64,000 nucleotides of DNA from Manduca sexta (Eukaryota; Arthropoda; Insecta; Lepidoptera; Sphingidae): NCBI RefSeq assembly GCF_014839805.1, contig NC_051131.1, positions 13,008,913-13,072,912 on the forward strand, given 5' to 3'. Positions 43,601 through 55,305 of the stretch are shown here, piece by piece; the first letter of the stretch is position 1; the number at the start of each line of letters is the position of its first letter. Below the pieces are notes generated by a model. The model was not told the DNA's origin and ran no database searches. It worked only from the letters and a program-made list of their open reading frames with translations. A program made the translations under genes and the position numbers.

Positions 43601-45236
43601 TTTTAAAATTGCTATCCACCTCAGGCTAAAGACAACATACTGCGAGTTATATACGACGAAATCAAGTTTATTATCGCAAACTGTAATTCTAAAAATATTG
43701 TATTCCAACTTCTAAACAGAATATAACATCGACTCAATACCAACAAAACATTAAGTAGATTTTAGTATACCGTATAGAATGACTAGTAGAAGCGCAGTAA
43801 TATATCACTGTAGTGCAGGTGTACTCCGGACCTGACAAATGATTTGGAAACATCCAGTGTTTGAGGTAATGTCGAGAAACATTTTCTTGTTATCGTAAAA
43901 TTTAATTATTACGCTATTACACGCAGAATTATGTTTATACTTTTAATTGGAATAGACAGACGCAACTAATGTAACACTTTGTTTTTAATTATAGTAATTG
44001 AGCACACGGATACACCACTTATTGGGATAAAATATAGGCCAATTTCTTTTTAAAATGTACCCAATTGAACATTTCACGTGAAATTGTTACAAGGACAAAG
44101 TTGTGAGAGGTCTAGGAAAAATAATTATCGAAAATGAGAAACGTACCTTATAATGCCCGTTATGTCGGTCGCGGTAATCGTATTTGAACATTTTATTATA
44201 CACTTAACCTAGCACTCCATTATTGTCAATGTTACAAATCACATGAAAACAACTTGTAAATAATTATTATATAAATAGGAAAGTTAAACACACAAATTAC
44301 GTTACACTATTAACTATTATTGAAGTAAAGGTTTTTAAAACAATTCACTGTTCATTTCTCGGTTTCCATTTGAGATCTCAATGCCAAATAAAATAAAAAC
44401 CGCAATATTAGAAATCCACGCCAATAAACACATAATGTAGTTCCATTTCAAATTAATTTGAAATTACTGGTTCGTAATATTTAAAAAAAAGAACACACAG
44501 ATAATGAAAATATTATCTATTATTTGTGTAGCGTGCTGGCTGACAGCAAGCCGTCACTTACACTCGTGCATTGAAAACGTCACCCGCCATTCGACACAGA
44601 GTAAAGAAGAATAGAGCTGAATTTTATTTTATTTATTAGCTTTATTAGTGGTTCGACGTGTGTGAAGATTTCTCCGAATAACTGAGCATTCCGAGATCAT
44701 AATGACCTATATTTTGCAATTATTTAGTTTATCTCTAGACATTAACTTGTAACAAACTATACTTATAATGATCTAGCAGAAGGCAGAATAATATTTGCAC
44801 CTTTGCCAAACTGCAATAGACTGATACCGGAGAATTAGATTTTTAAATCAATGATGTATTTAAAATATGCGACGGTTATTCGTTTATTTTTTATCGTGGC
44901 ACGGGAAAGATACAAACTCGGACCAGTACGATAATAGTTTTCCAAGTAACGTTGACTAACGAAAAATACTGCCACAATCGGAGGAATTATGCCGCCTTAT
45001 CAAGCTGTATTTAATACATATACGAAATTAATGTGATATTATCCCAACAGTAAAATATACATAACCTATAAGATATTTCCTGTCTGTAAATCTTAATCTA
45101 CGACATCTATTACAGCTTCGCTCCTATCGCTCAGTTAATGACGATCTAACAACAGACAGTCTGTGACGGCTATCTGTCGTGCACTGAATATTGGTTGTTT
45201 AACCTCTTAACCTCGAACTAATTGTTATCAGTGGGT
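43601..45236. other. Unannotated AT-rich DNA
   Basis: No gene, repeat family or signal I can support. 44530-44600 is GC-richer ('gcgtgctggctgacagcaag'). Confidence 0.45.
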
Positions 45237-45420
45237 TATAAACTCAACAGATCTTTTTGTCATGATATGTATTTTTTAAATTTGGAAAACATTTTGTCTT
45301 TAAAATCATGATGTGTATTGTTTTAATTTGGAAACTATTTTGTGTTATAAACTAAACAGATGTTCTTTTTATCCTGATAATATGTATTTTTTTTTTATTT
45401 AGAAACTATTTTGTCAATAA
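45237..45420 (+). repeat. Three-copy degenerate AT-rich tandem
   Basis: Three units share 'atgatatgtattttttaaat', 'ttggaaactattttgt' and a linker with 'taaactaaacagat'. Units are ~50-70 bp and diverged. No coding content. Confidence 0.55.
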
Positions 45421-45654
45421 AAATATTTATGTAAAAGCATTAAGTTTTTCCCTTTTAAGAGGTAGGCAGAGTTTCGACACGCTGTTTTGCAGGCCATGTT
45501 GGGCCCCATGTAGTCGCCAATTACCATTTCTTTTAGTCTCCGAACTTATAAGCAGTAATACGTCACTTTACATAGCATTGGCTTCGAATCCGAGACGTAT
45601 TCCCAGTTGTGTCGCGTAAGAAATACTTCACAACAAAATATACTATTAAAATGT

Positions 45655-45963
45655 CTAAATTAGCACAAGTTTGAACGCGCTTATCTCAAGAGCTACTGAA
45701 CCGATTTAAAATTTTTCACTAGCAGGAAGCTTACTCCTGAGTATTATCACTAATTTAAAATGTCCATAGTTATATAAGTAATTTTAATTGCTATTTAGAA
45801 ACAATAATTATTATTCCTATACGTTGTTTTGACATATCAAAAGTGCAACTTTGTTTACCTACATGATAAATGAAGTATTTTAATTTAATTTTAATAGGGT
45901 CCATTTTATAACGGTAAGATATTTATCCCGCAAAAACTTTCACGCGGGTAGAGCACGTGCTAG
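45655..45963 (+). mobile_element. Helitron relic with internal insertion
   Basis: 'gagctactgaaccgatttaa' starts the 3' half and 'cacgcgggtagagcacgtgCTAG|T' ends it, but ~100 bp of unrelated AT-rich DNA separates the two parts of the body. The left terminus is not identifiable. Confidence 0.5.
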
Positions 45964-46259
45964 TCTAGATATTTTCGAGAGACAGAGTAGAGCTAGGAAA
46001 GAGTTAGTTCTAGATATTTTTGACAGAGAATTCAGCTAATTACGCCGTCATGCCAATAATCCAAAACGCAGACAAACGGATTAACAGACAACGAGGGTCG
46101 CGGAAGGCGCCTATCAAAGAGATCCATTTGCAAAATTTGTTTTTCCATTACTCAAATTGGTTTCGCGTTGGGGGTTAACTTTTGTGTGATGACGTACTTG
46201 TTCACTTACGATAGTTTGTTTCTGGGATTTGGAATTTCTCTAGCTTCTACGCTAGTATA

Positions 46260-46545
46260 TCTATATATATAAAAATGAATCCCTATTTCCCTTGGTCATC
46301 GCAGCACGCGTGAACGGCTGAACCGATTTCATATTTTTTTTTGTTGTGTTTGTTATTGTCAGGAGAATGTTCTTATGAAAGAAAAAATTCAAAAAATTGC
46401 GCGGAAAATTAGAAAATTTAAGGAAACTTAACGAAAATATAAATTTTATATAATTGTCAATTGTTTAAAATAACTGTCGCCGATTGACAGAATGCGCGCT
46501 GCAAATTCATAGCTAAGACGGGACAACGTCTGTCAGGTCAACTAG
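46260..46545 (+). mobile_element. Helitron, complete ends, 286 bp
   Basis: A|TCTATATATATAAAAATGAA ... GTCAGGTCAACTAG|T, with stem AGACG/CGTCT before the end. Near-identical in layout to 25649-25935, with a small number of substitutions. Confidence 0.88.
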
Positions 46546-46599
46546 TTTATATTTTTATACGATATGGGCCTACTGAATGCCTGGCTAGATTTTTTTATA

Positions 46600-46800
46600 T
46601 GGCTTAAACGAGCGAGCATTCCGCCTGATGGTAGGCAGCATCGGTCGCCCATAGACATAACCAATGTTGAAGACACAGCCAAGCTGTAACCTACCGGGAG
46701 GTGAGCATTCTTTTTAAATTTAAAGAACAAGTCATAACGCTTGCGAAACAACGATGCAGAAAGTTCATTCCAATATTTATATCCATGTAGGATAGATATC
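46600..46800 (+). repeat. Interspersed repeat D
   Basis: 'ggcttaaacgagcgagcatt', 'ccgcctgatggtaggcagca' and 'ctgtaacctaccgggaggtg' are typical of lepidopteran LINE-derived tails. It shares the 'cgcctgatgg' segment with repeats A and B. Confidence 0.5.
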
Positions 46801-46897
46801 ACTATCAAAAGTAACTTAGAAATTAAATTAAATAATTTGTTTGACTTTGTAAAATATTAAACATTACATAGATATTTAGATTTTGTTCTACTACTAG

Positions 46898-46955
46898 ATC
46901 GGAAGCAGCCTTCAGAGAAGAACGGGCAAGGAGCAAGTGTTGCCCTTTACCTCTT
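46898..46955 (+). repeat. Repeat E fragment
   Basis: 'ggaagcagccttcagagaag' followed by 'aacgggcaaggagcaagtgt'; partner of 34765-34821. Confidence 0.5.
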
Positions 46956-47426
46956 TACAAAATGTGCACTTAAAAAGTAAAAAGAACGCATTGTACAGCA
47001 AACGTCTCGAGAATATACATATAACAAAAATAGGAAAAAAAAAAACGCATATAAAAACCTTTAACAAAGGTAAAAAATATTCAGCAAAAATACCAACAAA
47101 ATAGAATAACTGTCTCATAACGCATTTACATCATAATATAATTTCCCTTAAATTCTCCCATAAAAGATAATGTTACGATGTTTTCAATTAAAAATGGCCG
47201 CTTGGCTTCCCGCCAAAAGGCTACGTATTAATTACGTACATCGATAACAGGTGGCGCTATATCGCAAATGAATCTAATATATCAAGGACCTTGGCTTTGA
47301 AAACTTAATTTGTGGCCTTAGTCTGAGATATAGGATACAAATTTACATAGTGCTTGCTCTGAGAAACATGATATTAATTGCTTCTAGTACCTAATGAGTA
47401 TAAAAAGATTTGACATGATGTCTCAG
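46956..47426. other. Unannotated AT-rich DNA
   Basis: No gene; long A-rich stretch near 47030. Nothing else supported. Confidence 0.4.
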
Positions 47427-47721
47427 ACATTGAAATTAAAATAATTTTCGGATTCTATCGCGGTTTTTTGTATTTTATTTTTCTCCCGAAGTTTCGAAGA
47501 CTTTGCAGCCTTCATGGTCGCGGGGAGGACCAACAGCTAAAAATATTTAAAAAGTTGTATAATTGTAAAATGTAGGTAGATATTGTAATTATGACTTTAC
47601 GGATGAACAACACCTCAGTCCCCCCCGTGACCATGAAGGCTGCAAAGTCTTCGAAACTTCGGGAGAAAAATAAAATACAAAAAACCGCGATAGAATCCGA
47701 AAATTAGTTTAATTTCAATGT
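47427..47721. mobile_element. Foldback MITE family T, full copy
   Basis: The two arms, each ~100 bp, are nearly perfect inverted copies: ACATTGAAATTAAAATAATT... ending 'catggtcgcgggg', against 'cccccgtgaccatgaaggct' ... ATTTCAATGT. The ~90-bp centre has 'ttgtataattgtaaaatgta'. Total 295 bp, no ORF. Target duplication is unclear (tct.a on both sides). It is the reference for the copies at 2884, 16189, 34472, 36685 and 62573. Confidence 0.85.
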
Positions 47722-47874
47722 CTAACATTCGCGTAAACATAAGAAATCATGATCTTTCAGAATGATTACCTCAATACAATGTTGTAAGTAAACAAACGTA
47801 CCTATGTTCCACCCGCGTTAATAAGTTATTCCGCAATTAATATTTTCCTGTAATGAAAAGTCTATAGCATTCTG

Positions 47875-48107
47875 AAATATGGCCGCAGGCTCAAAACCCA
47901 CTGGCACGCACTTTTGACTTTTCTAATGTTGTTATATGAGTATTATTTGTGAGTTATTGCTTACTTTAACGGCGAAGGAAATTTGAAAGGAATTTTTGAT
48001 TTCTGTATGTCTGCCAATCCGCACTACGCCAGCGTGGTAGACTAAGGGTTAATCCCCAATAGCAGAGGACTGCCGTGTCCAGAAATGGGACGATACATAA
48101 TACATGC
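47875..48107 (+). mobile_element. SINE-3 copy, 5' truncated
   Basis: From 'atatggccgcaggctcaaaa' through 'cttactttaacggcgaagga' and 'ctgccaatccgcactacgcc' to 'cgtgtccagaaatgggacga'. It keeps the 3' part missing from the 19012 copy. Confidence 0.72.
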
Positions 48108-49179
48108 CTAATATTAAGAAAATATATATTTTTATTTTGAACGACAAAGCCTGCCAGTCGCTGCCGCTGGTGCGGAGCTCTATCTAAAATGGTTTCAAAT
48201 CCTTTAATCACAGCGGCAGACAAAGCACACTGCGCGATGGCCAATCTGCTAAATGTCAGTTATCGTGCGTGATTGATTGCATTTGTATGTGAAAAATGTC
48301 AGCCAGAATCCATCAAAGCGTTGCTTTAGGGTTGGTACGGTGACTATGAATGTGTGGTCTTAAGGATATTACTTCTGTATAGATATTGAGCAGGTCACTG
48401 GCTTGAGCACCTTAAGATTTTATCTTTAAAGTTTTAGACATGAGTGGCATCATCTATTGGAGTCACGACTGTGTTAATTATAATTAATAATAATTATTTA
48501 TTTACACAAGAATACATAATAATGTATAAAGCCAATAATGCATTATTCCAGAACAGGATAATGCATATAATCTTGGAACAATAAACTGCAAATCATATAC
48601 AAATTCTTAAAAATACAATAAAACTTATACTATCAATGTTGCAAGAACTTTAAAATCAAAACCCGCCCACGTTTACTATTTAATGACGTCATAAAATGCA
48701 ACATTTGACACACCTTGATAAGAGTTTAATTTACAGCAACAAAGTGTACATTTTTACGTACTAAGTGTAAAAATGTCGTAAAACTGTGTGTAAAATTGTA
48801 GAGATGATAACGTTCTTGATTTGTCTGTACATGCATAGTCACCCTACATTAGTCACTTTACCGACCAGAACAACTTGAACTCTATGCTCATATTTAACAA
48901 AACTAATATCTCTGATCACAGATCTGGCTTAACTGGCGTGATACCACTGACGCGTAGAAAAGTAAAACTGGAGGTTTACTGTTGTAGTTTACACAGTGAT
49001 TCTCTTAAGCACTAAAAACTATACTTCTAATTTCTTTTTCTTTCTGTATACTTTGGAACAATAGTTATGTCATGCGCAGTGTTGCTCGCTTCTTATCAGG
49101 TGACTTGTTTGGCAATTACCTTGCTTTATACTATAAAACACAAAATATTACCAGAAGAACAAGGCTAATAGCCTTGTAT
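48108..49179. other. Unannotated DNA
   Basis: 48485-48620 ('taattatttatttacacaag') may be another retroposon tail in reverse. No gene is supported in the remainder. Confidence 0.4.
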
Positions 49180-49472
49180 TACTGGTTATGTCTCTCATAC
49201 GTGAGAGTCCGCCTGGGTAGGTACCACCGCAATGTCAATTTCTGCCTCTAAGCAGCAGTATGTAGTCACTGTTGTGTTCCGGTTTGAAGGACACTGTAGC
49301 CAGTGTAACTGCTGGACATAATAAGACTTAACATCTCATGTCTCAGAATGGCGAGCGCAGTGGAATACCCAACATTACTTTGTAATTTAAGGTGTTGGAT
49401 GGTGTCTCTACTCTTTAAGGGCGGTCATGTCGCTTACCATCAGGCGAATGGCAAGTTCATCTCATCATTCAA
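49180..49472 (-). repeat. Interspersed repeat B
   Basis: Reverse orientation: plus strand 'ctctcatacgtgagagtccg', 'ctctaagcagcagtatgtag', 'atggcgagcgcagtggaata', 'accatcaggcgaatggcaag'. Close to full length. Confidence 0.75.
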
Positions 49473-49902
49473 AGCAATAAAGAAAATAAAAAAAATATCC
49501 TCCATCTAGGCAATAGCCTCCAATACTGAAAGGGTTTAGGCCTTCTATCCAAGTCGTATTCTTAATTAGTATAAAACCTATTTTTTACAAAATATTAACT
49601 AGAATTCAAACAATTTCCAACTGCAATGCCAGAGCTCTTCATAAACTGGTCGCTCTTGTAATAAACAAGTATATCCATAGAGTTGTCACGTTGTACGGAC
49701 ATTATCTATTGACTGCGGGCAGTTAGATTTTATTGAACGTGTTTATTGTGACTGGCTGAAGTGATTGATGCGTGGGCATGTATTGGGGTTTGAGTTTGGA
49801 ATTGCTGTTTTAAATTCAAAATTCGAATATTGTTTTTTAAAAAAGGAATATACACAATACTACTCATGGATACATGGATATAGGTACATAATATACGTAT
49901 AA
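49473..49902. other. Unannotated AT-rich DNA
   Basis: Nothing gene-like or repetitive was recognised. Confidence 0.4.
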
Positions 49903-50190
49903 TCTATATATATAAAAGAAAGTTGTGTTACTTTCACTATTTATAATTCAAGAACGGCTGAACCGATTTGGCTGAAAATTGGTGGAGAGATAGATTAAAA
50001 CCAGGAGACGGACATAGGATACTTTTATCCTGTTCCCACGAGAACGGGGCGTAACATAAAGCGTGGTATAACCAAACTAAATTTTGTATGATTTAAGACC
50101 CTGGGAAAGCTACTATCCCGGGAAAATATATAGTGGAACTTTTATCCCGGAAAACGACTTCACGCGGGCAAAGCCGCGAACGAAAGCTAG
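49903..50190 (+). mobile_element. Helitron, complete ends, 288 bp
   Basis: A|TCTATATATATAAAAGAAAG ... CGAACGAAAGCTAG|T. Terminal hairpin CGCGG-GCAAAG-CCGCG. Body 'caagaacggctgaaccgatt'. No ORF. A TTAA MITE lies 31 bp downstream. Confidence 0.88.
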
Positions 50191-50221
50191 TATAGAATAA
50201 GTTATAGTGCACCGATGTTAA

Positions 50222-50469
50222 GGCGATACCTCAAGGTCCATTTTCATACATTTTGTTTCACCTTTAATCTGGGTAACTAAACAAGTATTGGCAAGTAAAG
50301 AATTTAAATTCACGTCTAGTTAGTGATTAGTTCTCGCAGTTGAAAGAAAAACGTAAAAATAATTAATAATCATGGATATTTCGGCCTTTAAAATTTCGTC
50401 ATATTAAATTTTAGTTACCCAGATTAAAGGTGAAACAAAATGTATGAAAATGGACCTTGAGGTATCGCC
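50222..50469. mobile_element. MITE with TTAA flanks (piggyBac-like TSD)
   Basis: Arms of about 60 bp: GGCGATACCTCAAGGTCCAT... and its complement ...ATGGACCTTGAGGTATCGCC, both flanked directly by TTAA (50218-50221 and 50470-50473). TTAA is the piggyBac superfamily target. 248 bp, non-coding. Partial sister at 41483-41690. Confidence 0.82.
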
Positions 50470-50727
50470 TTAAGATAGAAATATACGTGATGTCTTGTTC
50501 TTTTCCGTTTTTCATGTTCTATGTTAAGGCGTAACGCGTGCTACTGCATAAAACTCGCTTAAAATACACTAGAAATCTGGGCTGCGCGTGAAATTTCCGC
50601 CTTGTCTTAGCAATAGAGTTATAATTTCATATTTCGCAAACATAAGAACAAGTTGCACTATAATGTAGGATATAGTAGAATTCATTTTAATAAATAAAAA
50701 TAATTGCAAATTGGTTTTAGATATTAC

Positions 50728-50930
50728 AAATTATTCAGACGCAGTTGGGAGTCAGGAAGTTGGCGGTGTGATACCTCTGTTCCTCGGCAAGCACGTAAAG
50801 CCGTTGTTCCTACGCCTGATCTCTCTCCGAACATATTGGATTATGCACTATAATATTTCCTGCATACTTGGCTGATCTTCGTTGAGATTGACCGCCGTAG
50901 TCGAAATTCAGCTAGGAGCTCTCGCTGTCG
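50728..50930 (+). mobile_element. SINE-4 copy, 5' truncated
   Basis: 'agtcaggaagttggcggtgt', 'ggcaagcacgtaaagccgtt' and 'cctgatctctctccgaacat' match the body of 26600-26874 in the other orientation. The tRNA-like head is absent. Confidence 0.65.
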
Positions 50931-51839
50931 CAAATATAAGTTGCAACTACAATGTTCGATACAATTTATACCATACTATCGTGAAGTTGCAACTAGGTAT
51001 AGTTAGATACAAATATATTCAATCGTAGAACTAGTGAGTAAAAATAAATTTAAACTTTAACAATTGCGCCCGATGTCTAAGTTTGGGACTGTGCTCTTAC
51101 GTAAGATTGCAATTGAGACAAATCCTAGCCAAGTTTTGAATGTATAAGATTGTTGATATTGAGGACGGATTTGGATGTTATCGCGGGGATCATAACCCCC
51201 TTTGCTGGAAAAAATAGTTTTACGATTTTTAAACGTGTTTCTCTAGAAGACAACATTAAAATAACTTTTTAGATTAATTAAAAAAGTTGTATGAGACTCT
51301 TAATTTGATCCTTGTCCTTTCCGAACAATTTCAAGTACTAAATAAGATATTAAAAAATAAATAACAATTGTCCTTAAATTCGGAAATCAATCAGCCCATA
51401 AAACCCAATACAATTTCCGACCGCTTCGTTTTTTACTTTGACATTTGACCCACTTTTTTTACTTCGAAATATTGTAATGACCCCCATATTTTCTTCACAG
51501 TCCATCCCCCATTGATAGAATCTACAGTAGCTGTGGAGGTCTGCCAACGGCGCAAACACTCGTCCACATACAAATAAATTCCTACTATCCTTTGAAACTG
51601 CTGCGCTAAGTTCCGCTGTTCTCGGTTATATTAATTGTTGTTTTTTGTTTTTGTGGTGAAATTTTGCAGCGTCAAAAAAGTTGGGTCTTTTGGCTTTTGT
51701 AACCATATATTTCTCGTAGTTTAAATAAGATATTTTAGTGGAAGACGCTAGGCCGGTGGAATTGGGTTGTTGACCACGAAATTCTGGATGAAAGATTCAA
51801 GTCCGCCATTACTGAGTGCTTGTTTTTTAACACGATTTT
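50931..51839. other. Unannotated AT-rich DNA
   Basis: No gene or known repeat. A minus-strand 61-codon frame at 51374-51559 has no domain or splice context. Confidence 0.4.
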
Positions 51840-52070
51840 GAGTAAATGACCCAGAGGGGATTAGCAAGAGATTCCTAAAATATCCTTCACATTTGTAATT
51901 ATCAAGAACCACGCTAACACCTACGAGAATAAGCCCATACTTAAATTCATACTACATTCTAGGTAATAACCCAGAGGGGACTAAGAAGAGTGAATCACAA
52001 AACATACCTCGTATTTTTAATTATGCACCTTGACACCTTCAAGAAAAGATCCATACTTAAATTCATAGAA
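51840..52070 (+). repeat. Two-copy direct repeat, ~120-bp unit
   Basis: Both units have 'acccagaggggattagcaag' / 'acccagaggggactaagaag' and end 'ccatacttaaattcata'. The first starts near 51840, the second near 51962. Divergence is moderate. Confidence 0.75.
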
Positions 52071-52500
52071 GAAACTACTCATACATAAAAACATATCCAA
52101 TAAACAAACTTGCTACAAAACTATTGCAAATTCACAACAAAATCACGCTCTTAATACACAGATTTAAGTGCTCATTACACGTCATAAATTCACAAGGAGC
52201 GGCACAGCTTCCCAAATGGGATGGCAGAGGGCACGAAATAACATATGTGCCACTTAAGCTAATGTCCCTCGAATGGCAACACATAGACAGCCTGAGAGCT
52301 ATTTAATGGCATATTCTCATTACCTGTGTTATGGGGCGCTTAAGCTGTTAGCGCATGCTGGATGCACGCGACGGCAAGCGAAGTTACAATACATAAATTG
52401 AAGTTGTGTGTTTAATATCTGTAGATATAGAAAGCAATGAGGATTTGAATTGGGATAGTGTGTTATGTGTGTTGTATTATTAGATGAAAGTTATAAAATA

Positions 52501-52858
<358 letters not shown>

Positions 52859-52896
52859 CGCGATAACGCGTTTAAATAAGAGAAAAAGAAAGATCA

Positions 52897-53074
52897 GGGG
52901 GCCCTATTTCGTCTACGGGGGCATATTCATCTTTTTGCAATTACGGGTATTCTAGCCGAAAGACAAATCGGGGTTTATTGACTCTCTTGCCTATACAGCT
53001 ATCGAAACTGTCCATCGAATAGAACTCTAATTGCAAAAAGATGGATTCGCCCCTATAGATGGAATAGGGCCCCC
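52897..53074. mobile_element. MITE with GGGGGCCC ends, 178 bp
   Basis: Left arm GGGGGCCCTATTTCGTCTAC ... 'catctttttgcaatta'; right arm 'taattgcaaaaagatggatt' ... ATAGGGCCCCC. The arms are ~48 bp imperfect inverted repeats around 'ctagccgaaagacaaatcgg'. No clear TSD; no ORF. Confidence 0.7.
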
Positions 53075-53679
53075 GAACTAAATATAATGAACGTCAAATA
53101 TTAACTTCCGTAATATTTTATGATAGAGTCATACATTTCACAATGCAATGTTCCGTCACTTTCTCAGCTAAATTGTACTAGAAGATTATTATTATTTGTT
53201 GCGTGGCGTATCGTTCCAACAGTGTGCGCAACCTATCTTACAATGCAAATGTATTCAACTTGGAATTATAATATTGTTGAAAATATTCACGTATTTCCAC
53301 CGTTGTCTTCCTTTGAAACATTAATAACTCCTTACAAATAAATAGTTTATTCTGTATTAAAATTACATTGAATCATACAATAAATAAACTTAAATGGAAC
53401 TGATGAAAATTGTGACACATAATAGCTCATAACACGACTTCAGTATCTCATTTATCATCGTGTTTACTCCATTTAAAACATAAAACTAAAGAAAAAATCA
53501 TGTTTCTTATCGAAGTCTAGAATATTAAGTAGAGATACTAAACATAAATAAAATAAAGAACCTAGAAGTTAATCAAATGGAAAGGCCAAAGTGATAAAAA
53601 AGAAACCTTATTCTTAAATAAGAATGTCACAACTAACTTCACTCTACTAGCCTTTTTAGATCAAAACATCATTCACCAA
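53075..53679. other. Unannotated AT-rich DNA
   Basis: A 73-codon plus-strand frame (53120-53341) lacks domains. No polyadenylation signal is obvious on the minus strand directly after the ORF that ends at 53680. Confidence 0.4.
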
Positions 53680-54039
53680 TTAGTTACATTGACTTGTAAT
53701 AGCATCTACGGAAGGTATCTGCGTTTTTATATCCTTGTCAAGATTCGAGCAACTTTTCGGCGTTGGTATTGCTTCTTCAGCGAAGGCGAGTTCGTCAACT
53801 GGCCCTTGGATTTCAGGTGAAGGGCCAAAGATTCCGACCACTTCTGGAGACTCCGACCTTTCAATCCTATCCAGTAGAATTAAACAAAGGAACAATAGGA
53901 AGAGTATCAGATAGATGGTACGATGGTGCTCTTCTAAATGCCAAACCACGTACGAAGCTAGATTCATAGAGTTGACGTATGTTAACTCCGAATCGGTTTG
54001 GTTTGATAACACTTCGTCTGTTTCTTCGTTTGTGTACAT
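53680..54039 (-). CDS. Candidate small membrane protein, 119 aa
   Basis: Minus-strand ATG (54039) to TAA. Residues 1-40 are acidic and polar (M-Y-T-N-E-E-T-D-E-V...), with an N-Q-T glycosylation sequon at 13-15. Residues 41-56 (T-I-Y-L-I-L-F-L-L-F-L-C-L-I-L-L) form one strong transmembrane segment. It is followed by D-R-I-E-R and a Pro/Ser/Glu-rich tail to 119. No family is recognised. It lies in non-repetitive DNA, slightly GC-richer than its surroundings and just left of the 90-bp array. It could be a real intronless gene, an exon, or a chance frame; the organised membrane topology argues for a closer look. Confidence 0.38.
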   Translation of the reverse strand: MYTNEETDEVLSNQTDSELTYVNSMNLASYVVWHLEEHHRTIYLILFLLFLCLILLDRIERSESPEVVGIFGPSPEIQGPVDELAFAEEAIPTPKSCSNLDKDIKTQIPSVDAITSQCN

Positions 54040-54163
54040 TATTGTAATTAATATGAATTAGATCACTACAACTAATTATATTGAGCAATTATTATAGTAT
54101 TTTATTTGAACAAATAGCTATGACGTATGTCAGTTTGTTTTGAAAAGGTGAAGTTCGAATACT

Positions 54164-55305
54164 CATTAAAATAAGTTTTATGCCTGGTTGGAGTAAGACC
54201 TCATTTATGGAATATTGTAGCAAACCTAAATTAGACTCACATATAGATAAAAACATTAAAATAAGTTTTATGCCTGGTTGGAGTAAGACCTCATTTATGG
54301 AATATTGTAGCAAACCTAAATTAGACTCACATATAGATAAAAACATTAAAATAAGTTTTATGCCTGGTTGGAGTAAGACCTCATTTATGGAATATTGTAG
54401 CAAACCTAAATTAGACTCACATATAGATAAAAACATTAAAATAAGTTTTATGTCTGGTTGGAGTAAGACCTCATTTATGGAATATTGTAGCAAACCTAAA
54501 TTAGACTCACATATAGATAAAAACATTAAAATAAGTTTTATGCCTGGTTGGAGTAAGACCTCATTTATGGAATATTGTAGCAAACCTAAATTAGACTCAC
54601 ATATAGATAAAAACATTAAAATAAGTTTTATGTCTGGTTGGAGTAAGACCTCATTTATGGAATATTGTGGCAAACCTAAATTAGACTCACATATAGATAA
54701 AAACATTAAAATAAGTTTTATGCCTGGTTGGAGTAAGACCTCATTTATGGAATATTGTAGCAAACCTAAATTAGACTCACATATAGATAAAAACATTAAA
54801 ATAAGTTTTATGTCTGGTTGGAGTAAGACCTCATTTATGGAATATTGTAGCAAACCTAAATTAGACTCACATATAGATAAAAACATTAAAATAAGTTTTA
54901 TGCCTGGTTGGAGTAAGACCTCATTTATGGAATATTGTAGCAAACCTAAATTAGACTCACATATAGATAAAAACATTAAAATAAGTTTTATGTCTGGTTG
55001 GAGTAAGACCTCATTTATGGAATATTGTAGCAAACCTAAATTAGACTCACATATAGATAAAAACATTAAAATAAGTTTTATGCCTGGTTGGAGTAAGACC
55101 TCATTTATGGAATATTGTAGCAAACCTAAATTAGACTCGCATATAGATAAAAACATTAAAATAAGTTTTATGCCTGGTTGGAGTAAGACCTCATTTATGG
55201 AATATTGTAGCAAACCTAAATTAGACTCACATATAGATAAAAACATTAAAATAAGTTTTATGTCTGGTTGGAGTAAGACCTCATTTATGGAATATTGTAG
55301 CAAAC
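54164..55305. repeat. 90-bp minisatellite array, left part (12.7 units)
   Basis: Period exactly 90 bp, e.g. 'atgcctggttggagtaagac' at 54180, 54270, 54360 and so on. Units are almost identical: one C/T site (position 4 of that motif) alternates, plus single changes at 54669 and 55138. Because 90 is a multiple of three and no stop falls in the unit, 379- and 404-codon frames appear on the two strands. Two of the three variant sites change the amino acid on either strand, so there is no sign of protein selection. The array starts at CATTAA (54164). Confidence 0.97.

Noticed and set aside
54092..55303. 404- and 379-codon frames on opposite strands as repeat-protein genes
   Set aside because: Period is 3 x 30 with no stop in the unit; variants are mostly amino-acid-changing on both strands and no promoter or splice signal was found.
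54164..55305. CRISPR array or LINE 5' promoter monomers
   Set aside because: There are no unique spacers, and the same units continue after the LINE poly(A) with a target duplication, so the array is the target and not part of the LINE.
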